A DNA stretch of 11,498 nucleotides from NCBI GenBank assembly GCA_905192935.1, contig CAJJMX010000039.1:1-11498 (forward strand), written 5' to 3'. A model generated the notes under the pieces. It was not told the DNA's origin, searched no databases, and saw only the letters and a list, made by a program, of their open reading frames with translations. Positions within the stretch are counted from its first letter, which is position 1. Every line of letters starts with the position of its first letter. This stretch comes from an uncultured Mailhella sp. (GTDB taxonomy: Bacteria; Desulfobacterota; Desulfovibrionia; Desulfovibrionales; Desulfovibrionaceae). Below are positions 1-6,470 of the stretch, piece after piece. Made by a program: the position numbers and the translations under genes.

Positions 1-1358
1 TGTATGCCCTGCAGCATCGCGGCCAGGAAAGCGCGGGCATCGCTTCATGGGATGAGCGTGAGGGAACCTCTCATCTGCACGTCGGCATGGGGCTCGTGCC
101 CGACGTGTTCAGGGAAGAAGATCTCCGGCATCTCACCGGAGAAACGGCCATAGGACACGTCCGCTACTCCACCACGGGCAAGCCGCAGCTGCGCAACGCG
201 CAGCCTCTGCTCGTGCGCGTGAGAAACGGCGTTCAGCTGGCTCTGGCCCACAACGGCAACCTCACCAACGCCGCGGCCCTGCGCCGGGAACTGGAAAACG
301 ACGGCTGCATCTTCCAGACCACCATCGACAGCGAAATCTTCGTGCATCTCATTGCAAGGGCGCTTTCCTGCGGCTCTCTGGAAGAAGCCATCGTACAGGC
401 CTGCCGCAAGGTCGAGGGCGCCTACAGCCTGCTCATCCTGAGCGAGGGACGCATCTACGCCGTGCGCGATCCTCACGGCTTCCATCCCCTCAGCATGGCC
501 AAGCTCGGCAGCTCCTGGGTGTTCGCCTCGGAGAGCTGCGCCTTCGATCTTCTCGAAGCGGACTACGTGCGCGAAGTGAATCCCGGAGAGATGATCATCG
601 TGGAGCCGGGCGCGCTCGAGTACCGCAGCGTGCGCCTGCGCGAGGAGGAAATGCCCATCCGTCAGTGCATTTTCGAACTCGTGTACTTCGCCCGTCCCGA
701 CTCGCTCATTTTCGGTGAGGACGCCTATCAGTGCCGCAAGTGCATGGGCCGTCATCTCATACGCGAGTCCATGGCCGACGCCGAATGCGTCATTCCCTTC
801 CCGGACTCGGGCATCTACGCCTCTCTCGGCGTGGCGCAGGAAGCGGGAGTACCCTATGAGCACGCCCTCATCCGAAACCACTACGTGGGCCGCACCTTCA
901 TCCAGCCTTCGCAGAGCATGCGCCAGTTCAGCGTGCGGGTAAAGATCAATCCCGTGCGCTCCATGATAGAAAACAGAAGCCTCTACGTGGTGGACGACTC
1001 CATTGTGCGCGGCACCACCATCCGCACCCGCGTGGCCAAGCTGCGGGAACTCGGGGCGAAGGCCGTGCATTTTCGCGTGAGCAGCCCGCCCATCAAGTTC
1101 CCCTGCTTCTACGGCATCGACTTCCCCTCGCCCAACGACCTCATCGCCACGAAGTACACGCCCGAGCAGATAGCGGAAATGCTGGGACTCGACTCCCTGC
1201 ATTATCTGTCCCTTGAGGGTCTGCTCTCGTCCGTGTCGCATCCCGAGCACTACTGCACGGCCTGCTTCACCGGCGACTACCCCACGCCTCTGCCCGAAGT
1301 CCGGGACAAGATGTCTCTGGAATATCACCGCAAGGGCGACGTGCGCTTCCAGGGCTAG
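1..1358 (+). CDS. purF: Amidophosphoribosyltransferase PurF, 5' end outside window
   Basis: PurF makes 5-phosphoribosylamine from PRPP and glutamine, the first committed step of purine synthesis, in the cytosol. The frame is open from base 3 and ends at TAG 1356-1358 (451 residues visible). The first residues read YALQHRGQESAGI, which lies a few tens of residues into PurF, so the N-terminal nucleophile Cys and any propeptide lie upstream of the window. The glutaminase half shows GHVRYSTTG and LALAHNGNL. The phosphoribosyltransferase half shows YFARPDS, NHYVGRTFIQPSQ and the PRPP loop VVDDSIVRGTT (bases 987-1019). Four Cys at bases 666, 1104, 1254 and 1263 (QCIFELVYF, PCFYGID, CTACFTG) match the ligands of the Bacillus-type 4Fe-4S cluster, so this is the iron-sulfur form. 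uvrC starts 7 nt after the stop. The call is secure from motif order along the whole length. Confidence 0.97.
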   Translation, partial: YALQHRGQESAGIASWDEREGTSHLHVGMGLVPDVFREEDLRHLTGETAIGHVRYSTTGKPQLRNAQPLLVRVRNGVQLALAHNGNLTNAAALRRELENDGCIFQTTIDSEIFVHLIARALSCGSLEEAIVQACRKVEGAYSLLILSEGRIYAVRDPHGFHPLSMAKLGSSWVFASESCAFDLLEADYVREVNPGEMIIVEPGALEYRSVRLREEEMPIRQCIFELVYFARPDSLIFGEDAYQCRKCMGRHLIRESMADAECVIPFPDSGIYASLGVAQEAGVPYEHALIRNHYVGRTFIQPSQSMRQFSVRVKINPVRSMIENRSLYVVDDSIVRGTTIRTRVAKLRELGAKAVHFRVSSPPIKFPCFYGIDFPSPNDLIATKYTPEQIAEMLGLDSLHYLSLEGLLSSVSHPEHYCTACFTGDYPTPLPEVRDKMSLEYHRKGDVRFQG

Positions 1359-1365
1359 AGACGTG

Positions 1366-3459
1366 ATGGAGCGCCCCGCCCCTTCCAGCATTCCCGCGAC
1401 CCCCGGCGTCTACCTCTACAAGGACGCCGGGGGGCGCATCATCTATGTGGGCAAGGCCCGCAATCTACGCAAGCGGGTGCTCTCCTATTTTCGTCCCCAG
1501 GATCAGCTCACCGCCAAGACCCGGGCCATGACGGCCCGTGCGGCGGGCATAGAGTTTCTCACCACCACCACGGAAAAGGAGGCGCTTCTTCTCGAGGCCA
1601 GCCTCATCAAGAAGCACCGTCCGCACTACAACATCTGCCTGCGCGACGACAAGCAGTACGTCATGTTCCGGCTTTCGGAGAAGGAGCCCTTCCCCAGACT
1701 GGAAATGGTCCGGCGCATGAAAAAACGCGACGGCGCAAGATATTTCGGTCCGTTCACCGCAGGACTCGCCGCCAGGGAAACCTGGAAGACCATACACCGC
1801 ATCTTTCCTCTGCGCCGCTGCTCCGACAGGGCCATGCACAACAGGGAAACGCCCTGTCTCTATCATCACATCCATCTGTGTTCGGCTCCCTGCACCGGCG
1901 AGATCACGGCCGAAGCCTATGCCGACATGACCAAGCGCGTGGCCCTGCTTCTGTCCGGCAAGTCCACGGAACTTGTGGACATGCTGAAAAAGGCCATGGA
2001 GCAGGCTTCCGAGGCGCTGGAATTCGAGCGGGCGGCCTCGCTGCGCGACCAGATACGCGCCATAGAAAAGACCGTGGAAAAACAGGCCATCGTACTGCAG
2101 AGCGGCGGAGACATGGACGTAGTCGGGCTTGTGAGCATGCCCGACGGACTGGCGCTCGGCGTGGTCTTCGTGCGTCACGGTCTCGTTCAGGACCGCAGCA
2201 CCTTTTTCTGGCCCGGACTCGGCCTCGAAGACGCCTCGGAACTTCTGTGGAGCTTTCTCGGGCAGTTCTATCACGCCGGTCGTTCCATCCCGCCCCGCAT
2301 CGTGCTGCCGTATCTGCCGTGGGAGGCGGGAGCCCCGGGCGCTTCTCTTGCCGTGGATTCGGAAAGCGCGCTGGTCGCCCCGCACGCCTCGGCAAGCATG
2401 GGCTCACCCTTTCTCGTGAACGGCGGCGTCACGCCATGCTTTCTGGGAGAAGACACCCTCGCCGCTTCCGCGCATCCCTCTTCCGAGAACAGGACCGCCG
2501 CGTCTCCGTCGCTCATGGAGCAGGCCGAAGCTCTGCTTGCCGAACACGAAAGACGTACCGCTCCCTCATCCGACGACGGCGAAGACGAAACGGGCCAGGA
2601 AGTCCTGGAGGCCGTGCTTGCCGAACTTCGCGGCGGCCCGGTGCGCATAGCCGTGCCGAGGAACGAGGAGGAACGCCATCTTCTGGACATGGCCCGAAGC
2701 AATGCCCGGGAGTCCGCAAAGAACAGGAAGGACGCCCCGCTCGCGGACAGACTGGCCGCCGCCTTTCACTGCGACAGGCCCGTGGTCCGCGTGGAATGTG
2801 CCGACGTCTCCCATACCGGAGGCGAGTCCACCAAGGTGGGCGCCGTCATCTATGAGGACGGACGCCCTCTCAGGGAAGACTACCGGGTATGGAACATCGA
2901 GGGCGCAGACGGCGACGACTACGCCGCGCTGTCCATGTGGGCGAAAAAACGCCTCGAGCACGGCGAACCCTGGCCAGACCTTCTGCTCATCGACGGCGGA
3001 CGCGGTCAGCTTGCCGCCGTCCACAAAATCCTCGAAGAGGAGCTTGCCGCAGAAGACGGACGCCTGCCCTTCCTGCTGGCAGGCATAGCCAAGGCCAGAG
3101 ACGAGCGCGGTCACGCCGACCGCCGCGCGGGCAACGTGGCCGACCGCATCTTCGTGCCCGGACGAAGCAATCCCCTGCCGCTCAGGGAAGGCTGCCCGGA
3201 ACTGCTCTTTCTTCAGGTGGTGCGCGACGCGGCGCACGACTTTTCCATAGGCCGCCACCGGCAGGCCCGGGCAAAACAGGCCTTCAGCGGAGAGCTGCGG
3301 CAGCTGCCCGGCATAGGCACGAAGACGGCGCAGCTTCTCTGGGAACACTTCGATTCGGTCTCCGACATGAAGGCCGCTCCCCTCTCCCGCCTCATGGAAC
3401 TGCCCGGCATAGGGAAAAAGAAGGCCGAGGCCATCAGGGACGCCCTGCAGAAGCTCTGA
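1366..3459 (+). CDS. uvrC: Excinuclease ABC subunit C (UvrC) with an enlarged central linker
   Basis: UvrC makes both incisions around a DNA lesion in UvrABC nucleotide excision repair. The 697-residue protein has a GIY-YIG nuclease domain (about 14-95; GVYLYKDA, IYVGKARNLRKR, then EKEALLLEASLIKKH and YNICLRDDK), a UVR motif that binds UvrB (about 215-247; LEFERAASLRDQI), a C-terminal RNase H-like nuclease with the expected D480 (ADVSH), D543 (LLIDGGRGQ) and H624 (DAAHDF), and tandem helix-hairpin-helix motifs (about 644-697; LPGIGTKTA, LPGIGKKKA). Both nuclease sites look intact. Usual length is near 600-620; the surplus is a Ser/Ala/acidic stretch at about 316-412. ATG 1366 is chosen because the family's N-terminal PGVYLY follows shortly after it; GTG 1363 is adjacent. 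No strong ribosome site is seen, so coupling to purF (gap 7 nt) is likely. Confidence 0.97.
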   Translation: MERPAPSSIPATPGVYLYKDAGGRIIYVGKARNLRKRVLSYFRPQDQLTAKTRAMTARAAGIEFLTTTTEKEALLLEASLIKKHRPHYNICLRDDKQYVMFRLSEKEPFPRLEMVRRMKKRDGARYFGPFTAGLAARETWKTIHRIFPLRRCSDRAMHNRETPCLYHHIHLCSAPCTGEITAEAYADMTKRVALLLSGKSTELVDMLKKAMEQASEALEFERAASLRDQIRAIEKTVEKQAIVLQSGGDMDVVGLVSMPDGLALGVVFVRHGLVQDRSTFFWPGLGLEDASELLWSFLGQFYHAGRSIPPRIVLPYLPWEAGAPGASLAVDSESALVAPHASASMGSPFLVNGGVTPCFLGEDTLAASAHPSSENRTAASPSLMEQAEALLAEHERRTAPSSDDGEDETGQEVLEAVLAELRGGPVRIAVPRNEEERHLLDMARSNARESAKNRKDAPLADRLAAAFHCDRPVVRVECADVSHTGGESTKVGAVIYEDGRPLREDYRVWNIEGADGDDYAALSMWAKKRLEHGEPWPDLLLIDGGRGQLAAVHKILEEELAAEDGRLPFLLAGIAKARDERGHADRRAGNVADRIFVPGRSNPLPLREGCPELLFLQVVRDAAHDFSIGRHRQARAKQAFSGELRQLPGIGTKTAQLLWEHFDSVSDMKAAPLSRLMELPGIGKKKAEAIRDALQKL

Positions 3460-3760
3460 CGCCTCCCGTCCGGCCGGACTCCGCCGTTTCGCCGGGGCTC
3501 TCCCGCGCAGACTTCTTCTGAAAACAGGACGACTCCGCCTTGAAGGCGTCTCCGGCCGAAGGAAAACGCATGCAGATGCCGGGAAATTCCGGTCCTCTCC
3601 CTTCTTTCGTGCCTCCGCCCGCTTCACGGAGCCGTCCTTCCATGCTATATGCACTGCGCCGGCCCCGCTCTGCGTCGCCCTGCGCCGGCACGACGCCCGT
3701 CTTCCGACGCTTCCGGGCTCTTTGCGCATGCTTTTCCAGACGACGCTTCCGGAGGCCGCC
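3460..3760. other. Intergenic region uvrC-DMT transporter
   Basis: I see no convincing gene in these 301 bases. Short reading frames here have no recognisable protein signature. The 12-bp palindrome GTCCGGCCGGAC (3469-3480) and a small hairpin CGCCT-TGA-AGGCG (3536-3548) are present. Neither is followed by a T run, so no clear uvrC terminator is identified. A weak promoter candidate lies at 3623-3651. Confidence 0.5.
3623..3651 (+). promoter_or_regulatory. Weak sigma70-like promoter candidate for the DMT transporter
   Basis: TTCACG (3623-3628) and TATATG (3646-3651) are separated by 17 bases, each matching 4 of 6 consensus positions. The pair lies about 110 bases before the transporter ATG. 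In GC-rich DNA the TATAT run stands out, but this could be chance. Confidence 0.25.
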
Positions 3761-4657
3761 ATGGGCTTTCTTCTCGCGCTTATCTCTTCCGCCGCATTCG
3801 GTCTCATTCCTCTGTTCAGCCTGCCGCTTCTGAAAGACGGCATGTCTGCGGAATGTGTGCTGTTCTACCGGTTCTTCTTCGGCGCGCTGGCCGTTTTTCC
3901 CATACCCGCGCTCCGTCATGAGAGGCTCGCCGCCCCCGCAGGGGAACTTCTGCGCCTTGCCGTGCTCAGCGTCATGTACGCCCTTGCCGCCCTGCTCATG
4001 TTCCAGGGCTTCCACTATCTGCCGAGCGGCGTGGCCTCCACGCTTCAGTTTCTCTATCCCCTCATGGTCATGCTCATCATGATCGTGTTCTTCCATGAAA
4101 AACCTTCCCTCATCACCGCCTCTTCCGTGGCGCTTGCCGTCCTCGGCGTATTTCTTCTGAGCGGCGGCGAGGGAGAGGGCACCGTCAGCGCGAAAGGCAT
4201 AGTGCTTCTGCTCATTTCCGCCCTGTGCAACGCCGTGTACATCTCCGGCCTCCACGTCGCCAGGATCCGCAGCATTTCAGGACTCAGCATCACTTTCTGG
4301 GTGCTGCTGTTCGGCATGCTGGTCTCCCTCGTCAATGCCCTCGCTTCCGGCACCTTCGTCTGGCTGCATTCCTGGAGAGAAACGGCCCTTGCCGTGCTCC
4401 TCGCCGTGATCACGGCGGCGGTGTCCAATCTCACCCTTGTTCTTGCCATTCAGCGCATAGGCTCGACCATGACCTCGATACTCGGCGTCATGGAACCCGT
4501 CACCGCCGTCACCGTGGGCATTCTCGTCTTCCACGAACCCGCCACCGCAGGCGTCTTCGCCGGAGTGGCCGTCATCTGTGCCGCCGTGCTTCTCGTCATG
4601 GCCGGTCCGCAGATCGCCGGATATCTTCAAAAAAGACGTTCCCACGACGCCGAATGA
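3761..4657 (+). CDS. EamA/DMT-family inner-membrane transporter
   Basis: This is a 298-residue, very hydrophobic protein of the drug/metabolite transporter superfamily, with about ten membrane segments in two EamA repeats (roughly 3-135 and 145-285). The repeats share the family's proline/glutamate pattern at matching places: FLYPLMVML then FFHEKP in the first, VMEPVTAVTV then VFHEPA in the second. The C-terminal tail QKRRSHDAE is short, positively charged and probably cytosolic. ATG 3761 is preferred over TTG 3722 and ATG 3728 because a GGAGG sits at 3751-3755, 5 bases before it, and because the first membrane helix starts directly at MGFLLALISSAAFG. Members export or import small metabolites such as amino acids or nucleotide sugars; the substrate cannot be read from sequence. 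It stands alone, 301 bp from uvrC and over 400 bp from the next gene. Confidence 0.9.
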   Translation: MGFLLALISSAAFGLIPLFSLPLLKDGMSAECVLFYRFFFGALAVFPIPALRHERLAAPAGELLRLAVLSVMYALAALLMFQGFHYLPSGVASTLQFLYPLMVMLIMIVFFHEKPSLITASSVALAVLGVFLLSGGEGEGTVSAKGIVLLLISALCNAVYISGLHVARIRSISGLSITFWVLLFGMLVSLVNALASGTFVWLHSWRETALAVLLAVITAAVSNLTLVLAIQRIGSTMTSILGVMEPVTAVTVGILVFHEPATAGVFAGVAVICAAVLLVMAGPQIAGYLQKRRSHDAE

Positions 4658-4687
4658 AGGATGTCCCTCCTCCTTCTCCGCTTTTCT
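4656..4687 (+). terminator. Weak intrinsic terminator candidate after the DMT transporter
   Basis: GAAGGA (4656-4661) can pair with TCCTTC (4671-4676) across a 9-base loop, overlapping the stop codon, and a T-rich tract (TTTTCTTTT) follows about 5 bases later. The stem has only 6 pairs, so the call is tentative. Confidence 0.3.
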
Positions 4688-4981
4688 TTTCCCCCAGAAC
4701 GTCCGATTTTCTGCGCCGTCCCCAATGTTCTTCGGCAGCCCTGAAAGAAACGGAAACATGACGGCAACGTGCCCTCAGCCCGAAAATTTTTATTAAACCC
4801 CTGTGATGTTCCCCTGTTGTCCTGAACATCCGTCCTTCTCGACCTTTCAGAGAAGGCCGGACAGGCGTTCATCCTTTCCGCTGAAGTTTTCCCTTTCCGC
4901 CCGCAAGGCCCGGAAAGCCCCCCGGACCCGGCATGTTTTCCCGTCTGCCGCCGTCGCCGTCTTTCCGTCTGCAAGATAACT
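4658..4981. other. Intergenic region upstream of ZraP copy 1, with an imperfect inverted repeat
   Basis: No convincing gene is seen. The region holds an imperfect inverted repeat (TCCG-T-CCTTCTC at 4829-4840, GAGAAGG-C-CGGA at 4850-4861, 9-base loop) not followed by a T run, and an AT-rich island ATTTTTATTAA at 4786-4796. Several short pieces (4743-4759, 4786-4796, 4916-4933 and 4962-4981) resemble pieces at comparable distances upstream of ZraP copy 2, which suggests that the duplicated unit once began here. Confidence 0.5.
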
Positions 4982-5043
4982 CGAAACAGTTTGAAACGTG
5001 ACATAAAACAAACTGTTGCCTATATACTGAACCCGTGGTCCAC
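4982..5043 (+). promoter_or_regulatory. Promoter and operator block of ZraP copy 1
   Basis: This 62-nt block recurs upstream of the second ZraP gene with two base differences. It holds a sigma70-type promoter: GTGACA (4998-5003), 17 bases, then TATATACT (5021-5028). Upstream are two GAAAC pentamers 5 bases apart (4983-4987 and 4993-4997), a 10-bp phasing typical of OmpR/PhoB-class response regulators; CpxR, known to control E. coli spy and cpxP, uses GTAAA-N5-GTAAA. A perfect 9-bp inverted repeat, AACAGTTTG (4985-4993) and CAAACTGTT (5009-5017), straddles the -35 box. GTGG-T-CCAC (5035-5043) lies at the expected transcription start. No sigma54 -24/-12 element, as used by E. coli zraP, is seen. 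Which regulator binds is inference. Confidence 0.65.
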
Positions 5044-5087
5044 AAAATCCTCCCCGCACTTCAGCATACGTTCAAAAGGAACCTGCC

Positions 5088-5570
5088 ATGACCAGAAAGA
5101 CCATCGTCACCGCTCTTGCCGCCGTCATCTTCGCCACCAGCATCCCCGTCGCCGCCATGGCCTACCCCGGTTTTCAGGGGGGCTGCGGCTACTACGGACA
5201 GACTCCTGCCTCCTGCCCCGCTGCCGCTCAGCTCACCGATGAACAGAAGGCCCAGTTCGACAAGCTGCGCGAAAAGCACTACTCCGCCATCGCTCCCCTG
5301 CGCGACAGCCTCATGGAAAAGCGCATGACCCTGAACGCCCTCTCCCGCAATCCCAACGCCACGCCCGTGGAACTGCGCCAGCTTACCGCCGACATCACCA
5401 AGCTGCGCACGCAAATCCGTACCGTGAACGACGAATTCTTCGCCGAAATGCAGAAGGCCGGTTTGCCCTGCCCTCAGTTCCGCCATCATGACGGATACGG
5501 CCATGACGGTTACGGCCGCGGCCACAGCATGGGTCATGGGCACGGCATGGGACGCGGATATAACCGCTAA
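5088..5570 (+). CDS. zraP: ZraP-like periplasmic metal/stress chaperone, copy 1
   Basis: The 160-residue precursor has a signal peptide (about 1-25, ending VAAMA, probably cut before YPGF). The core is helical: LTDEQKAQFDKL (49-60), then LRDSLMEKRMTLNAL (71-85) and LRQLTADITKLRTQI (96-110), ending in KAGLP (123-127). This order closely follows E. coli ZraP (LTSEQ, KRYEYNALLAANP, ENLRQSL, EAGIP) in the Spy/CpxP/ZraP group of periplasmic chaperones; ZraP binds zinc and acts in envelope stress. The tail (133-160) is rich in His, Gly, Asp and Met and includes HH, GHD and SMGHGHGMG, a likely metal site; Cys33, Cys43 and Cys128 are further candidates. ATG 5088 follows AAGGA at 5076-5080 by 7 bases. 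It has its own promoter and terminator, so it is probably monocistronic. The metal and the clients are not shown by sequence. Confidence 0.9.
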   Translation: MTRKTIVTALAAVIFATSIPVAAMAYPGFQGGCGYYGQTPASCPAAAQLTDEQKAQFDKLREKHYSAIAPLRDSLMEKRMTLNALSRNPNATPVELRQLTADITKLRTQIRTVNDEFFAEMQKAGLPCPQFRHHDGYGHDGYGRGHSMGHGHGMGRGYNR

Positions 5571-5642
5571 AAGACAGAAGCCTTCCGTCGCCTGACGGGA
5601 CACAGGCTTCCCGATACCGCACTACTCTTCCTCCTGTACCGC

Positions 5643-5693
5643 AAAGCCGCCGGACATGACAGAAAAGCTCATGGCCGGCGGCTTTCTCCATTT
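5643..5693 (+). terminator. Strong hairpin terminator of ZraP copy 1
   Basis: AAAGCCGCCGG (5643-5653) pairs with CCGGCGGCTTT (5675-5685). After one mismatch the stem continues with CATGA (5655-5659) and TCATG (5669-5673), closing on a 9-base loop. The 3' arm ends TTT and is followed by CTCCATTT. The preceding A run makes it potentially usable on both strands. A weaker repeat GAAGCC/GGCTTC lies just after the stop codon. Confidence 0.8.
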
Positions 5694-6363
5694 AACCCAT
5701 GCGGATCACTTCAGATCGTGCCTTCCGGAACGCATCTCACAAACACGCCTCCCATGCGCCCGGTGCGGCATGATGCGCGCCTTGCGCAGTGCTCCTGAAT
5801 CCGCTCCGAAAACGCGGAACAGCGGCATGTGGCGGCATCTCTCCCCCGACAGGAATCGCCTTCTCCAGACCTTGCAGGCTCTACCGTGCCTGCGACCTTG
5901 CATCCCCCCCAAAAAAAGCGCTCCCGACCGGATGCCTATCTCCGACCGCACGACCGCCCTCTCCCGCGTTCCGTCCCCCAGGCAGCACGACGGGGAAGTA
6001 TTCTCTCCCGGCCGGAGCATCACGCCCCGGCCGGCTCCCGGAGGCCTGCGGGCCCTGTCACGACAATTTTTCCCTCAGGCTTTCCGGATACGAAAAAATT
6101 TTCCCTCCCCCGGAAAGAAAAGGAAACATTCCCGAAAAAGAGGCCAGAAGACGCCGCATCACGGAACATGGAAAATAAAAAATATTTTTATCAACAGGTT
6201 ATAACGACTCTTCTCTTCATCGGCACGCCGTTGGGTGCCATCAGCCTCTCTTCGCGCGCAACACGGACGGGCATCGCGTATCTTCGCGGCATGGCGAAAC
6301 GCCTCCCGGATCACGCATCAGGAGCCTTGACGGCCCCCTTATCTTTCCCCGTGCACGAAAACG
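5686..6363. other. Gene-poor 678-bp spacer between the ZraP copies
   Basis: I find no gene I can defend. Open frames exist on both strands, but their products are Pro/Arg/Ser-rich with no domain signature, usual for open frames in GC-rich noncoding DNA. Visible elements are a C7-A7 homopolymer pair near 5904-5917, two CCGGCCGG palindromes (6009-6016 and about 6027-6034), an AATTTTT/AAAAATT inverted repeat near 6064-6099, and an AT-rich island around 6170-6195. GAAAGAAAAGGAAACAT (6113-6129) and ATTTTTATCAA (6184-6194) resemble pieces upstream of copy 1, so the right half is probably the decayed upstream part of the duplication. Confidence 0.5.
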
Positions 6364-6425
6364 CGAAACAGTTTGAAACGTGACATAAAACGAACCGTTG
6401 CCTATATACTGAACCCGTGGTCCAC
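6364..6425 (+). promoter_or_regulatory. Promoter and operator block of ZraP copy 2
   Basis: The block matches that of copy 1 except for two bases: GAAAC-N5-GAAAC (6365-6369 and 6375-6379), GTGACA (6380-6385), 17 bases, TATATACT (6403-6410), and GTGG-T-CCAC (6417-6425). Both differences fall in the right arm of the inverted repeat, which reads CGAACCGTT instead of CAAACTGTT. The 9-bp dyad seen in copy 1 is therefore broken at two pairs, while the promoter boxes are untouched. Confidence 0.65.
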
Positions 6426-6470
6426 ATCCATCTTCCCCTTCTTCACCGCTCCGTTCACAAGGAACACGAT

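Larger units (their letters stand above)
4982..5685 (+). repeat. Duplicated unit, copy 1: promoter, ZraP gene, terminator
   Basis: Promoter block, coding region and terminator design recur as a second unit starting 1382 bases downstream in the same orientation. The promoter block differs at 2 of 62 bases and the proteins differ at about 26 of 158 aligned residues by hand count. The 5' leader (5044-5087) is less conserved, though both copies keep AAGGA 7 bases before ATG. Confidence 0.85.

Noticed and set aside
1213..1365. Extended uvrC start 51 codons upstream of ATG 1366
   Set aside because: It would overlap the conserved end of purF by nearly 150 bases and add Arg/Pro/Thr-rich residues not seen before the GIY-YIG domain.
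45..1391. Long antisense open frame (448 codons) opposite purF
   Set aside because: It lies wholly opposite an unmistakable PurF and its His/Gly/Ala-rich product has no domain signature; such mirror frames are common in GC-rich coding DNA.
2566..3843. Long antisense open frame (425 codons) opposite the uvrC 3' end and the following gap
   Set aside because: It is opposite conserved UvrC domains, Arg/Gly/Pro-rich and unrecognisable. The same reasoning removes the antisense frames opposite the DMT transporter, both ZraP genes (5061-5603 and 6402-7037), ybhG (7951-9237) and ybhF (10040-10789).
4829..4861. Imperfect inverted repeat upstream of ZraP copy 1 as a terminator or riboswitch
   Set aside because: The stem has a mismatch, no T run follows, it lies over 170 bases beyond the DMT transporter stop and before the ZraP promoter, and it shows no known riboswitch core; it is mentioned only as part of the intergenic region.
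5656..6383. Forward and reverse open frames of 100-184 codons in the spacer between the ZraP genes
   Set aside because: They overlap each other in several frames, start without clear ribosome sites, and encode Pro/Arg/Ser-rich products without domains; one runs through the terminator of copy 1 and another into the promoter of copy 2.
6417..6470. GTG start 18 codons upstream of ZraP copy 2
   Set aside because: It sits at the predicted transcription start inside the shared promoter block; ATG 6471 has a good ribosome site and starts the signal peptide exactly as in copy 1.
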